NCBI RefSeq assembly: GCF_008710035.1
Contig: NZ_VYKI01000006.1
Location: forward strand, 1-64,000
Direction: 5' to 3'
Length of the DNA: 64,000 nt
DNA from: Stenotrophomonas cyclobalanopsidis
GTDB taxonomy: Bacteria > Pseudomonadota > Gammaproteobacteria > Xanthomonadales > Xanthomonadaceae
The notes below the pieces were generated by a model. The model was not told the DNA's origin. It saw nothing but the letters and a program-made list of their open reading frames with translations, and did no database searches. Below, piece by piece: positions 17,910-26,068 of the stretch (the first letter of the stretch is position 1; the number at the start of each line of letters is the position of its first letter). Both the position numbers and the translations under genes were made by a program.

Positions 17910-20672
17910 CTATTGGCGGCGCCCACCCTTCTTCGGCTTGTTATGGCACAACGGATAACTAGAGCACGACCGGAACGCCCCATGCGGCCCATTCCGCTCC
18001 ACAAACACGCCCACCTTGCACACCGGGCACCGTTCCTCATTGATGGCCGCGCCTGAAATACCGGTCACCTCCACAACGCCTTCCTCCACGAGCTCATCCA
18101 GGAATGGCGAGTACTTGCCCTGCAGGGTGAACATCGCCACGCTGCGCCGCGCGCGCGTCAGCGCCACATAGAACAACCGCCGTTCTTCACTCAGCGGGTA
18201 GGTATCGCCATCCGGCATCGCCAGCGACAGCACCGGATCATCCGCGCGCAGGCTGGGGAATCCACGATTCACCATGCCCGGCAGGATGACGTAGTCCGCC
18301 TCGCGCCCCTTCGAACGATGGGCGGTCAGGAACTCAACCTCCATCGTGCTTCCAAACAGTGTCTTCCAATCCGCAGGCACTGCGTTGCGATCGGCCCGAT
18401 AGCGGCCCAGCACGAACACGCGAACACGCCCATCGCGCCCCTGTGGCACCGCCCCGGACAGCAACTGCTGATGCAATTTGGCGAGGTACTGGCGCACACC
18501 GTCCTGCACTTCCTCACGCCGCGTCATCTGGAAGGCCTGCAGCACCGGTCCAATCGCTGGCGTCGAAGAACGCACCGCCTTGGCAATCTGCGCGGGATTG
18601 CGGCTGATGAAACGGCTGGAGATATCGCACAGTTCCTGCGGGCAGCGGAAGGTCTGCTCCAGCTTCAGCACCTGGGCGTGGCCCATCCATTCGCGGAATC
18701 CGGTCATCACCGAAACATCGGCACCGGCGAAGCGATTGATTGACTGCCAGTCATCTCCCACTGCAAACAGGTGGCGACCCGGCTGGCTGACCAGCGCACG
18801 GCAGAGGCGGGCACGGGCGCGCGAGGCGTCCTGGAACTCGTCGGCCATCACCAGGTCGTAGGGAGATTCGTAATGGCCCTGCTCCAGGATGCCGGCAGCC
18901 ATGTTGAGCATGTCCTCGAAGTCGATGCCGCGCTCGTCCGCCAGCGCCTCGTCCCAGGCCTGGAAGACAGGCGCCGCGATTTCCAGGAACCGCCGGTGCC
19001 GCTCCTTGAACTGATCCTCGGGCATCTGCTGCAGACGCGCGGCCAGATCGTCCAGCGTCAGGCAGTTGCTCTTGGCGTGGGCAATGAAGGTCCGCATCAG
19101 GCCGATCAGGTCGGCATCCGGCATGGGCTTTGCGCCCTCGCTGGGCAGCTCACGGTCGGGGTTAGGGTCGAGCTCGACATCGGCGTCGCCGAGTTTCTCC
19201 GCAAGATGTTCCAACGCATGCCCGCTGCGCAGGCCGAATGAGGTCGTCTCGACCAGTGCGGTGCCGCGTGCCACGTGCTGCTGGCGCTTCCAGTGCATGC
19301 CTTCTGCGTAGTTGGCAAAGTGCTTCGGCGGCCTACCATTGGCATCCAGCGCAAAATGCTCGTGATACAGCGCTGCGTCCGGGTAGTAGAAGTCCGGCCG
19401 GTACTGGTGATGGGTATCGGTGGCGGTATCAAATTCGTAACGGCGCTCGTAGTCGTACGCCACGCCGTTGTAGAACAGCCAATCGGCAATGACGCACTCC
19501 TCCAGACTATTCACCCGCTCGCCCTGCAGGGTGCGGATGTAGGGCGTGCCGTCGCGGTCGTAGCCATCGGCCATCATCTCCGCACCGAACGGCGGAAGGT
19601 CGCGCCCGAACACCAAGCGGAACATGTCCCACTGGGTACGGAAATGGATCGAGCGGTCTTTCAGATCGTCCACCAGCTCGGCCAGTTTGTTGAAGCCGAG
19701 CGTGGCGTCGATGGCCCATTCGGGAATATCGGGCTTGCGGCCGGTGGCCTTGCCGATGATGGCCAAACCGAGTGCATGGAAGGTCCGGGCCTCGACCACG
19801 GTGTCGCCCATGCCGAGCCGGTCGAAAGAGCGCTGCGCGCGTTCCTCCAGCTCCTTGGCGGCATCCTTGTTGAAGGCGAGCATGACGATCCGCTCGGGCT
19901 CAAAGAATCCGCGATCAATGGCATAAGCGGCCTTGGCGACCATGGTGGAGGTCTTGCCGGAGCCAGCCGAAGCGACAACCTGCACGCAGTTGTCAAAGCA
20001 GATCACCGCGCGGGCCTGTTCCTCGGTCAGCGGTTTGCTTTCAACGCGGTCCAGGAAGTCCTTGGCCAGCACCAGTTCGCGCGTTGCCATGGTCGCATTG
20101 GCGTCGGCCCACGCGGCGGGCCAATCCAGCTGCCAGTCGTGCAGCGCATCCAGCGCAGCCCGGTGGCTGTGCGAATGCAGATCGTCGTGCAGGTCCTCAT
20201 CGAGGAACAGCCGTTCCAGCTCGGCCGGCGACAAGGGCAGGGCGGGCCGCTCGGCCAGCAGCGTCTGCTGCTGCTGGTGCGTGATCCAGCGGCGGCCGGC
20301 GCTGCCCCGGTCGGTGAGGGCGTCGGCCTCGGCCAGCCACGATTGGATCTGCTCCAGGATCTCCTCGAAGAGTGCCTTGCGCCCGCGCGTGGTGCGCGCA
20401 AAGAGCACCTGCTGGACAGCAGTCGACAGTCGGGAGGCGTCGCGATTGGGCAGCCCATCCACGGACAGCGTGTCGCCGTCGTCGCTCTGCAGCGCAACCC
20501 GGGCCCAGAACAGGCCCGGAAGAACCCGCACACGCTGGTCATCATCGACGTGTTGGCGGTACTGCCGGCCTTCAATCAGAAGCTCGACATGCTCGCCATC
20601 CAGCCGCAGCCGCCAGTCCGGCGAGCGGGTCACACGCTGGCCCCAGCCCGAGGGGCGCCATTCCATAGACAT
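17910..20672 (-). CDS. HelD-like superfamily I DNA helicase with C-terminal zinc ribbon
   Basis: This 920-aa protein has an N-terminal DNA-helicase-IV-type region (about 1-210), a UvrD/Rep ATPase with Walker A ASAGSGKT (about 234-241), a Walker B with the acidic DEFQD in place of the usual DExxQ, and the later motifs VGDDWQSINRFAG, EQTFRC and VALTRAR. An insertion containing YRPDFYYPD, YHEHFALD and HWKRQQH has the spacing of a PD-(D/E)XK-like nuclease fold, as in helicase IV relatives. The C-terminus (about 880-914) is a topoisomerase-type zinc ribbon (CPVC ... CSSYPLC). The likely role is recombination/repair. It sits next to the accessory insert, so a defence role is possible. Confidence 0.85.
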   Translation of the reverse strand: MSMEWRPSGWGQRVTRSPDWRLRLDGEHVELLIEGRQYRQHVDDDQRVRVLPGLFWARVALQSDDGDTLSVDGLPNRDASRLSTAVQQVLFARTTRGRKALFEEILEQIQSWLAEADALTDRGSAGRRWITHQQQQTLLAERPALPLSPAELERLFLDEDLHDDLHSHSHRAALDALHDWQLDWPAAWADANATMATRELVLAKDFLDRVESKPLTEEQARAVICFDNCVQVVASAGSGKTSTMVAKAAYAIDRGFFEPERIVMLAFNKDAAKELEERAQRSFDRLGMGDTVVEARTFHALGLAIIGKATGRKPDIPEWAIDATLGFNKLAELVDDLKDRSIHFRTQWDMFRLVFGRDLPPFGAEMMADGYDRDGTPYIRTLQGERVNSLEECVIADWLFYNGVAYDYERRYEFDTATDTHHQYRPDFYYPDAALYHEHFALDANGRPPKHFANYAEGMHWKRQQHVARGTALVETTSFGLRSGHALEHLAEKLGDADVELDPNPDRELPSEGAKPMPDADLIGLMRTFIAHAKSNCLTLDDLAARLQQMPEDQFKERHRRFLEIAAPVFQAWDEALADERGIDFEDMLNMAAGILEQGHYESPYDLVMADEFQDASRARARLCRALVSQPGRHLFAVGDDWQSINRFAGADVSVMTGFREWMGHAQVLKLEQTFRCPQELCDISSRFISRNPAQIAKAVRSSTPAIGPVLQAFQMTRREEVQDGVRQYLAKLHQQLLSGAVPQGRDGRVRVFVLGRYRADRNAVPADWKTLFGSTMEVEFLTAHRSKGREADYVILPGMVNRGFPSLRADDPVLSLAMPDGDTYPLSEERRLFYVALTRARRSVAMFTLQGKYSPFLDELVEEGVVEVTGISGAAINEERCPVCKVGVFVERNGPHGAFRSCSSYPLCHNKPKKGGRRQ

Positions 20673-20808
20673 CCAGAAACTGCCTTGCGTACGTCACTGG
20701 GCGTAAAGCGCCCTTACAGCTCCATGATAAGGGGCCTTGGTGCCGTGCGCAGAGCTTCTGGGCAAGGCAGCCAGCGATGGCGCTGCACCACCGCTGGCCC
20801 GACCGCCC

Positions 20809-21798
20809 TCAGGCGTTCACATCCACCACGATCCGCCCGCGCACCTTGCCCGGGATGATCTGCTCGTACACATCCAGCACCTCGGCCAAGCCGATCAGCT
20901 GCACGGTGCTTTCCAGCTTCTGCGGGTCCAGGTCGGTGGCGAGGCGGTCCCATGCACGCTGGCGCACGTCCTGCGGGGCATTCACCGAATCGACGCCGGC
21001 CAGGGTCACGTTACGCAGGATGAAGGGCAGCACCGAGCCGTGCAGCGCATCGCTCTGCGCCAGGCCGCAGGCCGCCACGGCGCCGCGGTACTTGGTTTCG
21101 GCAAGCGCGTTGACCAGGGTCGGGCCGCCGGCCACGTCCACCACGCCGGCCCAGCGCTCGGCGCTGATCGGTTTCTTGCGCGGCTCGGAAAGCTCCGCGC
21201 GGTCGATGATCTCCGCCGCGCCCAGGCTGTGCAGGTACGCGGCATGTTCGGGGCGGCCGGTGGCGGCCACCACGCGGTAGCCCAGCTTGGACAGAATGGC
21301 CACGGCAATCGAGCCCACGCCGCCGTTGGCGCCGGTTACCAGCACATCGCCTTTCTCCGGGGTCACGCCCGCATCTTCCAGTGCCAGCACGCACAGCATG
21401 GCGGTATAACCGGCGGTGCCGATGGCCATGGCATCGCGGGTGGTCAGGTTGCCGGGAATCTTGTTCAGCCACTCACCCCGCACGCGGGCGCGCTGGGCCA
21501 GGCCGCCGTGGTGGCCCATGCTCAGGTCCCAGCCATTGAGCACCACGCGATCACCGGCCTTGAAACCGGCATTGCTGGATTCCACCACCACGCCGGCAAG
21601 GTCGATGCCGGGAATGAGCGGAAACTTCTGGATGACCGGGCGCACGTTGGTCAGCGCCAGCGCATCCTTGTAATTGAGGGTTGAATAATCAACCTGCACC
21701 AGGACATCGCCGTCCATCAGGTCGGCCTCGTCAAAATCCACCAGTTCGGTGGAAACACGGTCGTTCGTCTTGCTGGAAAGCAGTGCTTTGAATTTCAT
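20809..21798 (-). CDS. acuI: Acrylyl-CoA reductase-like MDR oxidoreductase (AcuI/YhdH family)
   Basis: This 330-aa NADPH-dependent medium-chain reductase lacks zinc ligands. It has an N-terminal GroES-like domain with YSTLNYKDALAL and FPLIPGIDLAG, and a Rossmann motif TGANGGVGSIAV (about 153-164). The C-terminal GKVRGRIVVDV is typical of YhdH/AcuI. It probably detoxifies acryloyl-CoA or related electrophilic enones. The start is the ATG at 21798. It is divergent from an HxlR regulator with a 101-bp shared promoter region, so redox or electrophile-controlled expression is likely. Confidence 0.85.
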   Translation of the reverse strand: MKFKALLSSKTNDRVSTELVDFDEADLMDGDVLVQVDYSTLNYKDALALTNVRPVIQKFPLIPGIDLAGVVVESSNAGFKAGDRVVLNGWDLSMGHHGGLAQRARVRGEWLNKIPGNLTTRDAMAIGTAGYTAMLCVLALEDAGVTPEKGDVLVTGANGGVGSIAVAILSKLGYRVVAATGRPEHAAYLHSLGAAEIIDRAELSEPRKKPISAERWAGVVDVAGGPTLVNALAETKYRGAVAACGLAQSDALHGSVLPFILRNVTLAGVDSVNAPQDVRQRAWDRLATDLDPQKLESTVQLIGLAEVLDVYEQIIPGKVRGRIVVDVNA

Positions 21799-21899
21799 CG
21801 GGGGCCTCACTTTCAGTGGATGAGGCCATGCTAGGCTCGCACCGTTATTGCAACAAGAACGACGATTTTTCGTAGGTACTATGGTTTTCCGGAGTATAT

Positions 21900-22247
21900 A
21901 TGCGTAGCAAGCGTTGGGACGGCAAGAGCGGCTGCGCCGTGGAAGTCACCCTCTCGGTAATGGGCGGCGTGTGGAAGCCGGTCATCCTGTTTCACCTGAT
22001 GAAGCGTAAACGGCGCTTCATGGAATTGACCCGGCGGGTGCCCAACGCCACGCAATCGATGCTGACCAGCCAGTTGCGCGAGCTGGAAGCGGACGGCGTG
22101 CTGATCCGCCATGTTTATCCGGAAGTGCCGCCGAAGGTGGAATACGAGCTTTCGGAATTCGGTCGCACGCTGGGGCCCGTGCTGCTGGCCATGCGTGAGT
22201 GGGGCGAAACCTATCGCGGGTACCAGAGCACGCGTGAGGACAGCTGA
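21900..22247 (+). CDS. HxlR-family transcriptional regulator
   Basis: This 115-aa winged-helix regulator has the family landmarks GCAVEVTLSVMGGVWKPVIL (about 11-30, with the single conserved Cys12), RRFMELTRRVPNATQSMLT (recognition helix), LRELEADGVLIR and PPKVEYELSEFGRTL. In YodB/QorR relatives this Cys senses quinones and diamide. The divergent reductase gene is the natural target. The start ATG at 21900 has CCGGAG upstream. Confidence 0.88.
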   Translation: MRSKRWDGKSGCAVEVTLSVMGGVWKPVILFHLMKRKRRFMELTRRVPNATQSMLTSQLRELEADGVLIRHVYPEVPPKVEYELSEFGRTLGPVLLAMREWGETYRGYQSTREDS

Positions 22248-22466
22248 GGGCGGAGGTGTGTCGCATCTGCCACTGCTGGCGCGCTGGATGGCGGCGGACG
22301 GCGGTTGAAGGCTGCAGGCCGGGAGCGCCATTCGATGGGCAAGTCGACACTGCATGACGCAAGCGCCTCAACTACAGCGAAGTAGGGAGTTTTCCGGCTT
22401 TTCAACAGCCGAGCAGTGGGCCAATCATTGCCTCGCCAAGGCACTCGCCTTGGCCGGGATTGGCGT

Positions 22467-22637
22467 CCCGAACTTACGTAGTACACGGCGTCGGGCTTGC
22501 AGCTGAAACTGCAGTCACGACAATGCACCCTCTGCCAGTTCATGGCGGACGGTGCGTGGGGGTCTTAGGGCCCGCCGGCTTTCGTACTACGTATCCGGCA
22601 CGCCAACCCGCACCGTCCGCCACCTTGCACCTGCAGG
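22467..22637. other. Structured intergenic region with two loop-complementary hairpins
   Basis: Hairpin 1 has the stem CCCGA/TCGGG (22467-22471 / 22491-22495) and its loop contains TACGTAGTAC. Hairpin 2 has the stem GCCGG/CCGGC (22574-22578 / 22595-22599) and its loop contains GTACTACGTA, the exact complement of the first loop motif. Hairpin 2 is enclosed by a perfect 14-bp stem (TGGCGGACGGTGCG at 22543 with its complement at 22609). A further small hairpin (TGCAG/CTGCA, 22498-22513) lies between. The block fills most of the 414-bp gap between the HxlR gene and 22662. It is not of SMAG type. It could be a kissing-loop RNA, a leader, or a mobile REP-like element. Confidence 0.5.
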
Positions 22638-22661
22638 TGGCCACACCGTGAGGTTGCCGCC

Positions 22662-23069
22662 ATGTCTGACCGTCTTCCCGACTATCCCCGCCTGCACGCG
22701 CTGCTCGGCGCAGCCCTGCGCGATCTTCCCAATGCCGTAGCCGAAACGCTCGAGGATGCCCTCTGCGAATCCGCCGAAGGCGCGCCATCATCCGCGTTCT
22801 TTGCACACCTCAAAGGCCACGGAAACAACCTGCGTGCCGATGGCGAAGCGTGGACCGAAACCCGTCTCAGCCCCGGCCGGGCATTCGATCTGGCCTTGGC
22901 GACCCGCAGCGCTTCGGGCATCACCGCGTTGACGGCCGTGCTGCACGCCGCGCACGTGGCGCGGGAAAGCGATGACCCCGCGTGCTGCCCCTCCGCGGCG
23001 GTGATTGAAGGTTTGTTCCATGCCTGCCAGATGCTGTCGCTACAGGTGGAGCGCAGCCTGGTGCCGTGA
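22662..23069 (+). CDS. Hypothetical protein
   Basis: I do not recognise this 135-aa protein. It has no signal peptide or membrane segment, is Ala-rich and probably mostly helical, and carries two adjacent cysteines (PACCPSA, about 105-111). Codon use is chromosomal (high GC3), so the frame is likely real. It precedes the immunity-like lipoprotein gene by about 70 bp on the same strand, so it may belong to the same transcription unit as the effector module. A strongly structured region lies just upstream of its ATG. Confidence 0.6.
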   Translation: MSDRLPDYPRLHALLGAALRDLPNAVAETLEDALCESAEGAPSSAFFAHLKGHGNNLRADGEAWTETRLSPGRAFDLALATRSASGITALTAVLHAAHVARESDDPACCPSAAVIEGLFHACQMLSLQVERSLVP

Positions 23070-23138
23070 AGGTTGGGACGCTGTTCCTGTCTCGTTGACA
23101 CCCGGTTCCCTATAGTGGCCCTGGAACCCTGCTATGGA

Positions 23139-24008
23139 ATGGCCATGCACGTGATGTCCCCCGGCCGCTGCCTGGCACTGGCACTTGCTGTCGCAGCAAG
23201 TGCCGGTGCATGCGCACGGCCGCCGTCCAACGAACACGAAAGGAATCCTGCCATGACGGGCGCAACCCAGACCGGCCGTACCCTCAATGGGCATACCTAC
23301 ACTGACGCACCGGTGGATGTGAAACTCGGTCCGACGACGTTCCGGTTTCCCGCCAATTATCTGGACAGCCAGATCGCACCCTGGCCGGGCGAGGGCGTTA
23401 CCCTGGTGATTGAATGGCCGGATATGAAGCCGACGGCGCCAGGTGCGCGGGCCGATCCTCGGACCAATGATTTCCGTAAGGAGATTTCGGTCAGCATCAA
23501 CTACGTTGACCGGGTTCCTGTTGAGCGGGTGCTGGAACGCTATGCGTCCAATGAATCAATTACTGAGGCCGGTTCGTTGGAACGGGAAGACCCGCGGGAG
23601 CGGCTCGATCTGCGCACGGCGCTGCCCGAGATGCTGGGGCTGACGCCCTATGCCATTGATGAGGCCAGGATGGTTCAGTATGCCAAGCTTTATCAGGAGC
23701 GCAGCGGAGAAGTCCCCGTTCGCAATCCAGCCTTCGAGAAAGACTGGTACGCCGCGCGGCAAGCTGATGGTCGAATTACGAGCTTCATCAAGTGTGATGC
23801 AAGGGCGCATTTCGCTGATGGCGTGCGCCTGATGGGCGACAGCGTGATTCAGGAGCCGGGTGTACGCGCTGCGAGCTGCGTCCACTATTTCGTCGATCTG
23901 GACAACAAGTTATCTGTCAGATTGGATTACAAGCGGGTGTTTCTGAAGGACTGGAAGCGTATGGAAGACGCTGTCAGAAGCGTGCTTTCGGGCGCGCGAT
24001 CCAATTGA
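23139..24008 (+). CDS. Putative X-T4SS immunity lipoprotein (X-Tfi)
   Basis: About 289 aa from the ATG at 23139 (23145 and 23154 are also possible). The N-terminus is a lipoprotein signal (LALALAVAASAGAC) with a lipobox cysteine about 24 residues in, so the mature protein should be tethered in the periplasm. The mature part is mixed alpha/beta with no family that I recognise. It ends 24 bp before the broken XVIPCD effector gene. Immunity-then-effector order with a lipoprotein inhibitor is the pattern of X-T4SS pairs. From memory, the S. maltophilia K279a pair Smlt3025/Smlt3024 occupies the equivalent position; I have not verified this. Confidence 0.65.
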   Translation: MAMHVMSPGRCLALALAVAASAGACARPPSNEHERNPAMTGATQTGRTLNGHTYTDAPVDVKLGPTTFRFPANYLDSQIAPWPGEGVTLVIEWPDMKPTAPGARADPRTNDFRKEISVSINYVDRVPVERVLERYASNESITEAGSLEREDPRERLDLRTALPEMLGLTPYAIDEARMVQYAKLYQERSGEVPVRNPAFEKDWYAARQADGRITSFIKCDARAHFADGVRLMGDSVIQEPGVRAASCVHYFVDLDNKLSVRLDYKRVFLKDWKRMEDAVRSVLSGARSN

Positions 24009-24032
24009 TCCAAGGAATGGAAGGAGTCTGGT

Positions 24033-25359
24033 ATGAGTCGGTTGACCGAGCATGACCTGGGGATCCTGCGCAAGTACGCAAAGGACGGTAACCGCGAGCT
24101 CTATTGGAATTATCTCTCGCAGCTACCGGGGGCGGACGGTTACGGGACGCTGGCACTGGGTGTAGTACGCAATGACAGTCTTCCGGGCAGGGTGGCCAAC
24201 AGCTATGCGCAGAGCTACGCGGGTACGCAGCATGATGAAGGCTCCCGCTTTCCGAACACCCGCCTGAGCGAGCGCCAATGGGAGGCATTCGGCAGGACGC
24301 TGCTGGAAAAGGATCTGGAGCTCCGCGAGGAACGGATGGGGGACCACCGTCCGGATCTGGCCCTGAACCTGCCTGGCGCCGATGTGATGCTGGCACACGA
24401 TCGTTCCTTCAATGATCACGGCTTGGACCCCAACTGCTGGACCCCGCGCGTGCTGCTGCAGGCTGCGCTGGCCGAGGAAGGTCCGCAGAAGATGGAGCAG
24501 ATCTGGACCGGCATGCTCAACAACGACTACCGAGGCATGACGCGCGCCTGGGATACCAGTACCGATGCCGTAACGCAGATGGGGGCGTGGAAGGGCGGTC
24601 GCTATGTGCTCACGTTGACGGCGCATGAAGCCGTCCAAGCCCTTGAAGGTCGCTCGTCGGTCGACCCAAACGTGATCGGCGGCAACAGCCACTACGCCAT
24701 GTACTTCGAGGGGGGAGAAAAAATGGACCAGTGTCAGCGTCGGTGGTGGCCATGTGAAGATGAGCGGGATCACCGATCCCGCACGCATTGCTGAACTCAA
24801 TGATGCGCGCGAGGTGCGTCTGGAGCGCCGGCAGAAGGCCGCCCAGTTCCATCCAGACGACACGTTCCGCACGATCACCCGCAGCCCGTTCACAGCGTCG
24901 GTCGACGATCTGCAGGACCCCCGCCTCGCCCCGACCCGGTTGGCCGATATCGGCCCGGGCCATGCCGAGTACGGTCTGCTGCAGCAGGTCAGGCAGGGCG
25001 TGGCGGTTCTGGATGCGCAGGCAGGGCGCACGCATGATGAAAGCAGCGAGCGCCTGACCGCCAGCGTGATGGCGCTGGCGCGCCAGCACAACCTGGAGCG
25101 GGCCGACCACGTGATGTTGAGCGCGCAGACGAGCGACAACCCTGCTGGCCGCAACGTTTTTGTCGTGCAGGGCGAGCCAGACGATCCCGCGCATCTGCGC
25201 GCGTCGATGCCGACGGATCTCGCGGTGCAGACACCGGTCGAGCAGTCGCTTCAGCGCCTGCAGGTGGCCAGCGTGGGCCGCGAGCAGAGCCAGGTGCAGC
25301 GCCAGCAGCAGGAGATGGACCTGCAGACACGGGACAACCCATCCATGCGCATGGGCTAG
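24033..25359 (+). pseudogene. X-T4SS effector with XVIPCD, split by a frameshift
   Basis: Frame 1 (24033-24794) encodes an unrecognised toxin domain of about 230 residues, ending in frame at YAMYFEGGEK. After the A6 tract at 24718-24723 the correct reading continues one frame over (WTSVSVGGGHVKMSGITDP ...) to 25359. Removing one A restores a single ORF of about 441 aa. The second part contains a typical XVIPCD: GHAEYGLLQQVRQGV, GRTHDESSERLTASVMALA, NVFVVQG, TPVEQSLQRLQ and a Gln-rich tail. That domain is the VirD4 secretion signal of Xanthomonadales effectors. As written, the N-terminal part ends in a short out-of-frame tail (MDQCQRRWWPCEDE). It may be a true mutation, phase variation or a sequencing error. 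Confidence 0.75.
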
Positions 25360-25455
25360 GCACCATGGCGACGTAACCGAAGCCTCACGTCGCCTTTGCA
25401 ACTTGGCGTGCGGCCATTGCTAAGTTCGCTTGCAACCCATTCAAGGAACCCAGCA

Positions 25456-25911
25456 ATGACCCGGAAGTCCCTGCTTGTCCTGCTCGGCCTCTGCCTGACC
25501 CCGGCGCTGGCCGTTGCGCAATCCGACCGCCAGGTGGCCGAAGACATGGTCACCCGTGCCGCCAACGTGTGCCCCGGGCACAGCACCGAGCGCACCGCGC
25601 CTACCGTAAAGAAGGTGCCCGTGGGCGCGCTGCGGGTGATGCTCCACCGCGGCCTGGTGATGTGCCCGGACCGCCGGCTGGATGCCTCGGCGCCGGCGGC
25701 ATTCTATGGGCGTTTGGGTGTGTTCGGGTGGAACCCGGAAGTGCCGGCGGCTGCGACGGTCGTCGTGGCGAAGATCGACCAGATGACCCGCAAGGATGAG
25801 TACCCGGTCGAGACGCTGGTGTGGGATGCGAAGGGCACGGCGTTGACCCAGCAGACCGTGCCGGCGTTCGAGCCGCGGCCGGGTGCGGCAGTGTTGTACA
25901 AGGTGCGATGA
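25456..25911 (+). CDS. Small exported hypothetical protein
   Basis: This 151-aa protein begins at the ATG at 25456 behind AAGGAAC. It has a clear Sec signal peptide (MTRKSLLVLLGLCLTPALAVAQ, cleavage after about residue 21), two cysteines in the mature part (ANVCPGH and LVMCPDR) that could form a disulfide, and no family that I recognise. It follows the effector by 96 bp on the same strand and is probably periplasmic. A role with the effector module is possible but unproven. Confidence 0.65.
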   Translation: MTRKSLLVLLGLCLTPALAVAQSDRQVAEDMVTRAANVCPGHSTERTAPTVKKVPVGALRVMLHRGLVMCPDRRLDASAPAAFYGRLGVFGWNPEVPAAATVVVAKIDQMTRKDEYPVETLVWDAKGTALTQQTVPAFEPRPGAAVLYKVR

Positions 25912-25932
25912 TGCATCAGCGTTGTGGCGCTG

Positions 25933-26008
25933 GTAGAAGCCCACCTTGGTGGGCGCTCCGGCTTCCGCGCGGGGTGACAGAGCCTTGCCCACCAAAGTGG
26001 GCACCTAC
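25933..26008. repeat. Inverted SMAG dimer (GCCCACC class)
   Basis: GTAGAAGCCCACCTTGGTGG at the left and GCCCACCAAAGTGGGCACCTAC at the right form an inverted pair about 35 bp apart, between converging genes. Confidence 0.75.
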
Positions 26009-26068
26009 CAGAGCGGTATGAGGTGAGCGGCGCGAGGGATGACGCGCGCGGCGCTGCGGCGCGCTGGT

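Noticed and set aside
19275..20858. 527-codon plus-strand ORF opposite the helicase gene
   Set aside because: It is antisense to the HelD-like gene with no recognisable motif; composition is that of a shadow frame.
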